The notes under the pieces are model-generated. The model saw only the letters and a program-made list of their open reading frames with translations. It was not told the DNA's origin and ran no database searches. From Nocardia huaxiensis (GTDB lineage: Bacteria; Actinomycetota; Actinomycetes; Mycobacteriales; Mycobacteriaceae): a stretch of 64,000 nucleotides of DNA. The stretch is taken from contig NZ_CP059399.1 of NCBI RefSeq assembly GCF_013744875.1, forward strand, positions 558,001 through 622,000, read 5' to 3'. The translations under genes were made by a program, and so were the position numbers. Of this stretch, positions 1 through 7,895 are shown piece by piece (position 1 is the first letter of the stretch; every line of letters starts with the position of its first letter).

Positions 1-578
1 TTCACCGGGCGCAGCGACACTCGATTTCCGTACCGGGAAGCGTGGAAACGCCTTCCGGCACAAAGGGATCGGGGCGCGGCGTTGTAGGCGATCCAGCCGG
101 CGCGCTGCGCGCGCTCGACCAGCCACAGATGTTTGACCGCCGTCGGGGCGATATTGCCGACCCGATTGCGAATGAGATTGAAGACCGGTTCCGAGAGCAG
201 GATGTCGCGGCGGGTCGGGCCCGTGCCGTGCATCGTCCAGTACTCGTCGGTGAGTTTGGCCAGGACCCGGCCGAAGTCGTCGATGCTGCGCTGGGCGCGG
301 CGGCCCAGGCGTTCGATGCGTTCGGCCTCGGCGCGCATGTCGTTCTGCACGATGAGGGTCTCGATGGCCGCCAGCGTCGGCACCTGGCCGCGCTGCAGCA
401 GTTCGAGAATGGCGCTCGCGGTGGCCGGGTCGGCGGCGGCCGACACGGGGAGCGAGTCTCGTTTGATGTCGTAGTCCGCCGGGCTGATGGCTCGGCTGAG
501 CAGTCCGACCGCGGCATTGTCATCCGCGAATTCGGTGCTGGAGAGCCAGGCGGCGGCGATGTCGTCATGCGACGGCAC
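1..578 (-). CDS. Conserved hypothetical protein, 3' end cut by window edge
   Basis: The minus-strand frame is open from a GTG at 578 to the window edge (at least 192 residues), so the C-terminus is missing. GGAGG sits 9 bases upstream of the GTG and decides the start. The composition is that of an ordinary soluble, helical protein, with a segment near residues 80-105 rich in Arg/Glu (ERIERLGRRAQRSIDDFG) that could be a short coiled coil. It is followed by a region (GPTRRDILLSEPVFNLI) that could be a winged-helix-like fold, but I do not recognise a named family. It is divergent from dnaX. The plus-strand frame over the same DNA has no ribosome binding site and a skewed composition, so the minus frame is preferred. 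Function unknown. Confidence 0.7.
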   Translation of the reverse strand, partial: MPSHDDIAAAWLSSTEFADDNAAVGLLSRAISPADYDIKRDSLPVSAAADPATASAILELLQRGQVPTLAAIETLIVQNDMRAEAERIERLGRRAQRSIDDFGRVLAKLTDEYWTMHGTGPTRRDILLSEPVFNLIRNRVGNIAPTAVKHLWLVERAQRAGWIAYNAAPRSLCAGRRFHASRYGNRVSLRPV

Positions 579-654
579 TTGGGCGTTCCTCCGGGAGATT
601 TGGTTGTGCCCCGGTCGGGATGAGGGACCGGCCGGGGCCACCAACCTGATGAAG

Positions 655-694
655 GTTTGGCTACCGAAGTTGCCGATGTCCACGGTAGCCAAAC
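655..694. repeat. Perfect 12-bp inverted repeat in the divergent intergenic region
   Basis: Arms GTTTGGCTACCG (655-666) and CGGTAGCCAAAC (683-694) are exactly complementary around a 16-base loop. It lies 77 bases upstream of the hypothetical gene's GTG and about 290 bases before dnaX. Neither neighbour ends here, so a terminator is not expected. It may be an operator or a 5'-UTR structure. The rest of 579-987 holds a second weaker hairpin (about 609-637) and a CRP-like site at 897-912. I saw no tRNA or signal-recognition-particle RNA there. Confidence 0.6.
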
Positions 695-896
695 GATTGC
701 GATCTTGCTGCATCGGTTGACTGGATCGTTATGTCCGCTACGTGGAGTTGAAACGTACCTCGCTTCCATAAATGGTGATCTTGGGTGGAAGTGGTGTCCG
801 GGTACGGGGCGCCTGTGATCGCGCTGAGAATTTGCTGATCAAGATCTCAGGCTCGGCGTCCGGTCCGGTCGGTACGGAACCGGCGCGGGGAATCTA

Positions 897-912
897 TGTG
901 ATGTGCATCACA
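897..912. promoter_or_regulatory. CRP/GlxR-type binding site upstream of dnaX
   Basis: The sequence TGTGA-TGTGCA-TCACA is a perfect match to the TGTGA-N6-TCACA dyad bound by CRP-family regulators (Crp in mycobacteria, GlxR in corynebacteria). It ends 75 bases before the dnaX GTG at 988, a plausible position for regulating dnaX. Binding is inferred from the motif only. Confidence 0.55.
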
Positions 913-987
913 AGGCGGCCGGGCGGTCCGCCTCGCGAAGGGACGGAGCGCGGCAGTCCTGTCGGCTGTAGCCGGTACCCTCAGCGC

Positions 988-3900
988 GTGGCTCTGTACC
1001 GGAAGTACCGACCGGCAACGTTCGCTGAAGTGGTGGGTCAGGAGCACGTCACCGATCCCCTGAGTACCGCGCTCGACACCGGCCGGATCAGTCATGCGTA
1101 TCTGTTCTCCGGCCCGCGCGGATGCGGCAAGACATCGTCCGCGCGCATCCTCGCGCGCTCGCTGAACTGCGTGCAGGGCCCGACCTCGAAACCGTGCGGC
1201 GTGTGCCCGTCCTGTGTGGCGCTGGGCCCCGGCGGTTCCGGCAACCTCGACGTCATCGAGCTCGACGCCGCCAGCCACGGCGGTGTGGACGACACCCGTG
1301 AACTGCGCGACCGCGCCTTCTACGCGCCCGCCGAATCCCGCTACCGCGTCTTCATCGTCGACGAGGCGCACATGGTCACCACCGCGGGCTTCAACGCGCT
1401 GCTCAAGATCGTGGAAGAGCCGCCCGCCCACCTCATCTTCGTCTTCGCCACCACCGAACCGGACAAGGTGCTGCCCACCATCCGGTCGCGCACCCACCAC
1501 TACCCGTTCCGCCTGCTGCCGCCCGCCACCATGCGTGGCCTGCTCGGCAAGATCTGCGACCAGGAGCACGTCCCGGTCGAAGAATCCGTGTACCCCTTGG
1601 TGATTCGCGCCGGCGGCGGCTCCCCCCGCGACAGCCTCAGCGTCCTCGACCAGCTCCTCGCGGGCGCGGGCCCCGAAGGCGTCACCTACCCCCGCGCGGT
1701 CTCCCTGCTCGGCGTCACCGACGTGGCCCTCATCGACGACGCCGTCGAAGCCCTCGCCGCCTCCGACGGCGCCACCCTCTTCGGCACCATCGACCGCGTG
1801 GTCGAGGCGGGCCACGACCCCCGTCGCTTCGCCACCGACCTCCTCGAACGCCTCCGCGACCTCATCCTCCTGCGTGCCGTCCCCGACGCCGCCGCCCGCA
1901 ACCTGGTCACCGGCCCCGGCGACGTCCTCGACCGCATGCACGACCAGGCCGAGCGCCTCGGCCCCGCCGCCCTCGCCCGCTACGCCGAACTCCTGCACGA
2001 GGGCCTCGGCGACATGCGCGGCGCCACCAACCCCCGCCTCCTGCTCGAGGTGATCGGCGCCCGCATGCTCCTCCCCGCCGCCTCCGACTCCGAAACCGCC
2101 ACCCTCCAGCGCCTGGAACAACTGGAACGCCGCATGGCAGGCGGAGCCCTGCCCGCCGCCGCCCCGAGTGCTCCGGCAGCCCGCCCGGCAGACGACGGGA
2201 GCGTCCAATCCGCCCCGCGCCCAGCCCAATCCGAGGGTGGTTCCCCACGCCGCCGCGGCGCGGAAGCCCTCGCCGCCCTGCGCGCCGAAAAGACCGGCAC
2301 CCCGCCGACCGCCGCGCCGCAACAGCAGTCCGCCGCCCCGGTGCAGGCCGCACCCCAGCAGCAACCGCCGCAGCAGACGGCGTCGGTGCAACAGCCTGTC
2401 GCGCCGCAGTCGGCCGCCGCGCCGGTTGATACCCAGAGCGCCGCGCAGCCCGCTGCTGTCCGCCCGCCTGAGATGAGTGGGGTGCGCACTGAGAACATCG
2501 CTGCCCACCCCGCCGAACGCGCTGCGGCGCAACAGCCTTCCGCTTCCGGGCCTGTTCCGGCGACCGGGGAGGTCCCTGCTGAGGCCGAGCGGCACATCGG
2601 CCAAGATGCTGCGCCCGCGCACGCCGATTCGGCGGCGGGGCAACCGGCTGCGCCCGCGGGGGCCGCCGACGCGGCCGCGCGACAGGCTCATGCCGTCAGT
2701 GGTGAGTCCACAGCTGGGCTGGATGCCGAGCCTGCGAATTCGGCTGCAGCGCAAGAGCCCTCCGATGCACCTCTTGCTACCGATGCGAAGCAGGTTCCCG
2801 AGGAGGGGGACGAGCCGCTGCCCATGGCCTTCTCGGCTCAGTCCTCGGCACCGGCCGGTAATCCCGCGCAGGCGTCGCCCGCGGTCGCGGCTGCCGATCC
2901 GGACTTTGAAAACGTTGTGCCGCAAGCGAATCCTTCATCTGCGGCGGACATTCCGGTGACTGAGGAGGACCGCTCCGGCGATTCCGGCGAAATTGGCGCG
3001 CCGCCGGTGCAGGCGAGCCCGCTGGCCGCTGAACCTGCTGTGGCGCATGATGTTTCGTTCGCAGGTCAGAATGTCGTCGCTGCGCCGGAAGTCGGCGTCG
3101 CGCCCGCTGCGGAGGACGGTCTTTCCGGGGCTGCGGGATCCGTCTCGGCCGACCTGTCGGCGCCTGTTCAGGACGTCGCCGATTCCGGGGTGGCCGGGGT
3201 GCCGCTGGGGGATGAGGCGCTGCGGGAGATCGAGGCTGCCTGGGCGGATATTCGGGCGAAGGTGCGGGAGTTCGGGGCGACCGTGCAGGCGATGTTGTCC
3301 GGGGCGAGTGTGGCTCGGATGGAGGGGGAGACGATTGTGCTGGCGCATCCGGCGGCGCCGTTGGCGCAGCGGTTGTCGCAGCCGAAGAATGTGGAGGCGG
3401 TGCGGTCCGCGGTGCGGGCGGTGCTGGGGCGGGATCATGACGTGCGGTGGGAGGTGGCGGGGGCGGTGCAGGCCGCGCCCGCGAAGACCGCGGGTGGGCG
3501 CGGTGGCGGGGCCGGGCGGGGGCCCGGGCGGGAGAGTGGCGGCGGTAAGGAGCCGGTCAGATTCACCCGGCCGAGTCAGGCGGCGGGGAAGAGCCCTGCC
3601 GAATCGGGTGGCGGTGACAGTGGCGCGACCGGATGGGGGACGGGCGGAGCCGGTGGGACCGGCGGTGGCTGGGGTGCGCCTGCGGGCGGATCCGGTGGTT
3701 CGGCGGGTGCCGCCGGTCCTTCCGGGGACAGTGCCGTCGCGATGCGGAATGCGCCGGTCGAGGACGATATTCCGCTGCCGGACGGGCCGGACCTTCCGGA
3801 CGACCCCGGGCCTGTTGACTACTCGCCAGTAGGTTATGACGGCGTTCCACCTGCGTCTACGGAGGAGGAAGAGCGGGAGATGTTGGCGCAGGCGGCCGAG

Positions 3901-3990
3901 CCGGTGGCGCCCGGAGACCGCCGCGACCCGGATGAGGTGGCCTTGGAACTGCTGAAGCAGGAATTGGGTGCGACGCCTCTGGAGGGTTGA
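988..3990 (+). CDS. dnaX: DNA polymerase III subunit gamma/tau
   Basis: This is the clamp-loader ATPase subunit of the replicative polymerase, 1000 residues from GTG 988. That start is chosen because the family begins at VALYRKYRPATFAEVVGQ, although the frame is open further upstream. The Walker A loop GPRGCGKTSS is at about residue 42-51. A zinc module has Cys61, Cys70, Cys73 and Cys76, and the Walker B is VDEAH near 124-128. After the AAA+ lid (to about 390) comes a roughly 340-residue Ala/Pro/Gln-rich linker, then a folded tau-type domain (about 740-845), then a Gly-rich stretch and an acidic C-terminus. The protein is longer than most family members because of the linker. It begins the cluster that in M. 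tuberculosis also holds ebfC and recR, here displaced about 24 kb downstream. Confidence 0.97.
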   Translation: MALYRKYRPATFAEVVGQEHVTDPLSTALDTGRISHAYLFSGPRGCGKTSSARILARSLNCVQGPTSKPCGVCPSCVALGPGGSGNLDVIELDAASHGGVDDTRELRDRAFYAPAESRYRVFIVDEAHMVTTAGFNALLKIVEEPPAHLIFVFATTEPDKVLPTIRSRTHHYPFRLLPPATMRGLLGKICDQEHVPVEESVYPLVIRAGGGSPRDSLSVLDQLLAGAGPEGVTYPRAVSLLGVTDVALIDDAVEALAASDGATLFGTIDRVVEAGHDPRRFATDLLERLRDLILLRAVPDAAARNLVTGPGDVLDRMHDQAERLGPAALARYAELLHEGLGDMRGATNPRLLLEVIGARMLLPAASDSETATLQRLEQLERRMAGGALPAAAPSAPAARPADDGSVQSAPRPAQSEGGSPRRRGAEALAALRAEKTGTPPTAAPQQQSAAPVQAAPQQQPPQQTASVQQPVAPQSAAAPVDTQSAAQPAAVRPPEMSGVRTENIAAHPAERAAAQQPSASGPVPATGEVPAEAERHIGQDAAPAHADSAAGQPAAPAGAADAAARQAHAVSGESTAGLDAEPANSAAAQEPSDAPLATDAKQVPEEGDEPLPMAFSAQSSAPAGNPAQASPAVAAADPDFENVVPQANPSSAADIPVTEEDRSGDSGEIGAPPVQASPLAAEPAVAHDVSFAGQNVVAAPEVGVAPAAEDGLSGAAGSVSADLSAPVQDVADSGVAGVPLGDEALREIEAAWADIRAKVREFGATVQAMLSGASVARMEGETIVLAHPAAPLAQRLSQPKNVEAVRSAVRAVLGRDHDVRWEVAGAVQAAPAKTAGGRGGGAGRGPGRESGGGKEPVRFTRPSQAAGKSPAESGGGDSGATGWGTGGAGGTGGGWGAPAGGSGGSAGAAGPSGDSAVAMRNAPVEDDIPLPDGPDLPDDPGPVDYSPVGYDGVPPASTEEEEREMLAQAAEPVAPGDRRDPDEVALELLKQELGATPLEG

Positions 3991-4247
3991 CAGCTACCCT
4001 GTGAGGCACATTAAGTTAACCGGAGTTCGCATCGAGCGGTACTATGATCGGGTGGCCGTGAGTATCGGTTCGGCGAAGTTCTAAGGTATGCCCAGGCGTA
4101 CGGGCTGCCTGGAGGTCGCCGATCCGTGCCAGGTGCTGTTTTACAGCGTCAAAGACGGTCGGTCGTGAGGCCGGGCGGCGAGGACATGGCTACATGGGCT
4201 GACCGCACAACGCGGTGTCGGCGCACCTAAGAGAGGACAACTCCGAT
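3991..4247 (+). promoter_or_regulatory. fadA upstream region with candidate -10 TATGAT
   Basis: The 257-base gap between dnaX and fadA holds a good -10 hexamer TATGAT (4043-4048). No clear -35 sits at 17 bases, but TTAAGTTAAC lies just upstream (about 4011-4020). This would give a 5' leader of about 190 bases containing a small hairpin (CCAGGC 4092-4097 with GCCTGG 4107-4112). No gene or RNA family was recognised. The promoter call is inference. Confidence 0.35.
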
Positions 4248-5459
4248 ATGACCACAGAGGCCTACATTTACGAGGCCATCCGCACTCCGCGGGGCAAGAA
4301 CCGTGGTGGCTCGCTGCATTCGGTCAAGCCGATCGACCTGACCACCGGCCTGGTCGAGGAGCTGCGGAATCGGTACCCGAACCTGGACGAGGACCGCATC
4401 TCGGACATCATCCTCGGCTGCGTGTCGCCGGTCGCCGACCAGGGCGCCGACATCGCCCGCACCACCGTCCTCGCCGCGGGCCTGCCCGACACCGTCGGCG
4501 GCGTGCAGATCAACCGCTTCTGCGCTTCCGGCCTGGAGGCCGTGAACCTGGCGGCCCAGAAGGTCCGCTCCGGCTTCGAGGACCTGGTCCTGGCCGGCGG
4601 CGTGGAGTCCATGTCCCGCGTGCCGATGGGCTCCGACGGCGGCGCCATGTTCATGGACCCGGCCACCGCGTACCCGAACTACATTGTCCCGCAGGGCATC
4701 TCGGCCGACCTCATCGCCACCATCGAGGGTTTCTCGCGCGACGACGTCGACGCCTACGCCGTCCGCTCGCAGGAGCTGGCCGCCAACGCCTGGAACAACG
4801 GCTACTTCAAGAACTCCGTCGTCGCGGTCAAGGACATCAACGGCCTGACCATCCTCGACAACGACGAGCACATGCGCCCCGGCACCACCGCCGCCGACCT
4901 CGCCAAGCTGAAGCCCGCCTTCGCCGGCATCGGTGAGATGGGTGGCTTCGACGCCGTCGCCATGCAGCGCTACACCTACGTCGAGAAGATCGACCACGTG
5001 CACCACGGCGGCAACTCCTCCGGCATCGTCGACGGCGCCGCGCTGGTGCTCGTCGGCTCCGAAGAGGCCGGCAAGGCCTCGGGCCTGACCCCGCGCGCCC
5101 GCGTCGTCGCCACCGGCATCTCCGGCGCCGACGCCACCATCATGCTGACCGGCCCGACCCCGGCCGCGGAGAAGGCTCTCGCCAAGGCGGGCCTGAAGCG
5201 TGAAGACATCGACATCTACGAGATCAACGAGGCCTTCGCCTCCGTCGTGCTGAAGTTCCAGAAGGACCTGCAGATCCCCGACGAGAAGCTGAACGTCAAC
5301 GGTGGCGCCATCGCCATGGGCCACCCGCTGGGCGCCACCGGCGCCATGATCACCGGCACCGTCATCGACGAGCTGCACCGTCGCAACGCGCGCTACGGCC
5401 TGATCACCCTGTGCATCGGCGGCGGCATGGGTGTCGCCACCATCATCGAGCGCGTCTGA
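4248..5459 (+). CDS. fadA: Acetyl-CoA acyltransferase, beta subunit of the trifunctional beta-oxidation complex
   Basis: 3-Ketoacyl-CoA thiolase catalysing the last step of fatty-acid beta-oxidation. ATG 4248 is preceded by GAGAGGA, giving 403 residues, the length I recall for M. tuberculosis FadA. The thiolase triad is visible: nucleophile Cys92 ([12 protein letters not shown]), His359 ([11 protein letters not shown]) and Cys389 (LCIGGGMG). The NEAFASV loop is also present. fadB follows after 35 bases in the same direction, the arrangement known for the mycobacterial alpha2-beta2 trifunctional enzyme, so FadA should assemble with the FadB encoded next door. The long upstream leader is the likely control point for both genes. 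Confidence 0.95.
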   Translation: MTTEAYIYEAIRTPRGKNRGGSLHSVKPIDLTTGLVEELRNRYPNLDEDRISDIILGCVSPVADQGADIARTTVLAAGLPDTVGGVQINRFCASGLEAVNLAAQKVRSGFEDLVLAGGVESMSRVPMGSDGGAMFMDPATAYPNYIVPQGISADLIATIEGFSRDDVDAYAVRSQELAANAWNNGYFKNSVVAVKDINGLTILDNDEHMRPGTTAADLAKLKPAFAGIGEMGGFDAVAMQRYTYVEKIDHVHHGGNSSGIVDGAALVLVGSEEAGKASGLTPRARVVATGISGADATIMLTGPTPAAEKALAKAGLKREDIDIYEINEAFASVVLKFQKDLQIPDEKLNVNGGAIAMGHPLGATGAMITGTVIDELHRRNARYGLITLCIGGGMGVATIIERV

Positions 5460-5494
5460 CGCCCACCCGAGACTTTTCAGGAGAACGAAACACA

Positions 5495-7648
5495 ATGACT
5501 GAGAACATGATCGGCTGGGAAAAGGACGCCGACGGCATCGTCGTGCTGACCATGGACGACCCCAACCAGGGCGCCAACACCATGAACCAGCTCTACAAGG
5601 ACTCCATGCGGGCCACCGTGGACCGCCTGGTCGCCGAGAAGGACGACATCACCGGTGTCGTCATCACCTCCGCGAAGAAGACCTTCTTCGCCGGCGGTGA
5701 CCTCAAGAACATGATGCAGACCACGAAGGCCGACGCCCCGGCCATCATGGAGGAGCTCACCTTCATCAAGAGCGACCTGCGTCGTCTCGAGCAGCTGGGC
5801 AAGCCGGTCGTCGCGGCCATCAACGGCGCGGCCCTCGGCGGCGGCCTGGAGATCGCGCTGGCCACCCACTACCGCATCGCCGCCGACGTCAAGGGCGTGC
5901 AGATCGGTCTGCCCGAGGTGCAGCTGGGCCTGCTCCCGGCTGGCGGCGGTGTCACCCGCGTGACCCGCATGCTCGGCATCGCGAACGGCCTGATGGGTGT
6001 CCTGCTGCAGGGCAACAAGTTCAACGCGCAGAAGGCCAAGGCCACCGGTCTGGTCAACGAGGTCGTCGGTTCCGTCGAGGAGCTCGTCCCGGCCGCCAAG
6101 GCGTGGATCAAGGCCAACCCGGACAAGGGCGTGCAGCCGTGGGACGTCAAGGGATTCAAGATCCCGGGCGGCACCCCGACCACCCCGGCGCTGGCCGCCA
6201 ACCTCCCGGCGTTCCCGGCCAACCTGCGCAAGCAGACCAAGGGCCAGAACATGCCGGCCCCGCTGGCCATCATGTCGGCCGCGGTCGAGGGCGCGCAGGT
6301 CGATTTCGACTCCGCGTCGCTGATCGAGTCCCGCTACTTCGTGTCCCTGCTGACCGGTCCGGTCGCCAAGAACATGATCCAGGCGTTCTTCTTCGACCTG
6401 CAGCACATCAACGGCGGCGGCTCGCGTCCGAAGGACGTGCCGAAGCGTGAGATCAAGAAGGTCGGCGTGATCGGCGCGGGCATGATGGGCGCGGGCATCG
6501 CGTACGTCACCGCCAAGGCCGGCATCGACGTCGTCCTGAAGGACGTCACCATCGAGGCCGCCAACAAGGGCAAGGACTACTCGGTCAAGCTCGAGGAGAA
6601 GGCGCTCTCGCGTGGCAAGACCACCGCGGAGAAGTCCGAGGCGCTGCTGGCTCGCATCACCCCCACCGCCGATCCGAAGGATTTCGCGGGCGTGGACTTC
6701 GTGATCGAGGCCGTCTTCGAGAAGCCGGAGCTCAAGAACGCGGTCTTCCAGGAGATCGAGGACATCGTGGACGCCGACGCGCTGCTCGGCTCCAACACCT
6801 CGACCCTGCCGATCACCCTGCTGGCCAATGGCGTGAAGCGGGCCGAGGACTTCATCGGCATCCACTTCTTCTCGCCGGTCGACAAGATGCCGCTGGTCGA
6901 GATCATCAAGGGCGAGAAGACCTCCGACGAGGCGCTGGCCCGCGTGTACGACTACACGCTGGCCATCAAGAAGACCCCGATCGTGGTGAACGACTCGCGT
7001 GGCTTCTACACCTCGCGCGTCATCGGCAAGTTCATCAACGAGGCCATCAAGATGCTCGACGAGGGCATCGACCCGCAGACCATCGAGCAGGCCGGTCTGC
7101 AGGCGGGCTACCCGGCGGCGCCGCTGAAGCTGTCGGACGAGCTGAACTTCACCACCATGCAGAAGATCTACAAGGAGACCGCCGAGGCGATCGTCGAGGC
7201 GGGTGGCTCGATCGACGCCGCTTCCGGCGCGACCGCGGCGATCCTGGACAAGCTGGTGGGCGAGTTCGACCGCAAGGGCAAGGCCGGCGGCGCGGGCTTC
7301 TACGAGTACGTGGACGGCAAGGCCACCAACCTGTGGCCCGAGCTGCGCACCCTGTTCAAGACCTCGACCGAGCTGCCGGAAGGCGTCACCTTCCAGGATC
7401 TCAAGGACCGCATGCTGTTCGCGGAGGCCATCGAGACCCAGAAGTGCTTCGACGAGAACGTGCTGACCTCGACCGCCGACGCCAACATCGGCTCGATCTT
7501 CGGCATCGGTTTCCCGGCCTGGACCGGTGGCACCCACCAGTTCATCGTCGGCTACCCGGGCGGCCAGGAGGCCTTCGTGGCCCGCGCCGACGAGCTCGCC
7601 GCCAAGTTCGGCGAGCGCTTCGAGGTGCCCGCCTCGCTGCGCAAGTAA
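5495..7648 (+). CDS. fadB: Enoyl-CoA hydratase / 3-hydroxyacyl-CoA dehydrogenase, alpha subunit of trifunctional enzyme
   Basis: This bifunctional enzyme performs hydration and NAD-dependent dehydrogenation in beta-oxidation. ATG 5495 has CAGGAGAA upstream, giving 717 residues, normal for the family. Residues 1 to about 300 are a crotonase domain with the oxyanion-hole segment NGAALGGGLEIALATHY. From about residue 320 there is a Rossmann domain (VGVIGAGMMGAGIAY, then GSNTSTLPI and HFFSPVDKMPLVEI), followed by C-terminal 3-hydroxyacyl-CoA dehydrogenase helical domains. It is co-transcribed with fadA. A strong hairpin follows the stop, so the pair appears to be a two-gene operon. Confidence 0.95.
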   Translation: MTENMIGWEKDADGIVVLTMDDPNQGANTMNQLYKDSMRATVDRLVAEKDDITGVVITSAKKTFFAGGDLKNMMQTTKADAPAIMEELTFIKSDLRRLEQLGKPVVAAINGAALGGGLEIALATHYRIAADVKGVQIGLPEVQLGLLPAGGGVTRVTRMLGIANGLMGVLLQGNKFNAQKAKATGLVNEVVGSVEELVPAAKAWIKANPDKGVQPWDVKGFKIPGGTPTTPALAANLPAFPANLRKQTKGQNMPAPLAIMSAAVEGAQVDFDSASLIESRYFVSLLTGPVAKNMIQAFFFDLQHINGGGSRPKDVPKREIKKVGVIGAGMMGAGIAYVTAKAGIDVVLKDVTIEAANKGKDYSVKLEEKALSRGKTTAEKSEALLARITPTADPKDFAGVDFVIEAVFEKPELKNAVFQEIEDIVDADALLGSNTSTLPITLLANGVKRAEDFIGIHFFSPVDKMPLVEIIKGEKTSDEALARVYDYTLAIKKTPIVVNDSRGFYTSRVIGKFINEAIKMLDEGIDPQTIEQAGLQAGYPAAPLKLSDELNFTTMQKIYKETAEAIVEAGGSIDAASGATAAILDKLVGEFDRKGKAGGAGFYEYVDGKATNLWPELRTLFKTSTELPEGVTFQDLKDRMLFAEAIETQKCFDENVLTSTADANIGSIFGIGFPAWTGGTHQFIVGYPGGQEAFVARADELAAKFGERFEVPASLRK

Positions 7649-7695
7649 CAACACAGCTGCGGGCGCAAATGCGCCACTGACGCAGTGAATTAACC

Positions 7696-7726
7696 GGCCC
7701 GGATCGCGATTGTCGCGGTCCGGGCC
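7696..7726 (+). terminator. Terminator after fadB
   Basis: Arms GGCCCGGATCGCGA and TCGCGGTCCGGGCC pair over 14 positions with one G-T wobble and a TTG loop, followed by GTGTTGTGTG. It ends the fadA-fadB unit. Confidence 0.8.
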
Positions 7727-7895
7727 GTGTTGTGTGCGCGGACGCTTGGATGCGTCCGCCGGTGTTATTCATAGCTGTGCCGAATCGTCCACCGAATATG
7801 TGCAGACCGCGCTACGTTTGGAAATATGCGCGGGTAGAACACCGGAAACGCCCGTACGTTCGGTACGCGCTCGTTCCAGTTCGAGGTGGCCAGAG

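Noticed and set aside
42..623. Plus-strand open frame over the left-edge gene
   Set aside because: Opposite minus-strand frame has a good ribosome binding site and normal protein composition; the plus frame reads as its antisense.
579..987. Signal-recognition-particle RNA, which lies near dnaX in mycobacteria
   Set aside because: No GGAAGG/AGCAG apical-loop sequence or matching helices were found in the gap.
847..2925. Long minus-strand frame opposite dnaX
   Set aside because: Gly/Arg/Val-rich antisense of a clearly conserved gene; typical of high-GC DNA.
4227..7654. Two long minus-strand frames opposite fadA and fadB
   Set aside because: Composition dominated by Asp/Gly/Val/Leu/His mirror codons and no family features; fadA and fadB are certain.
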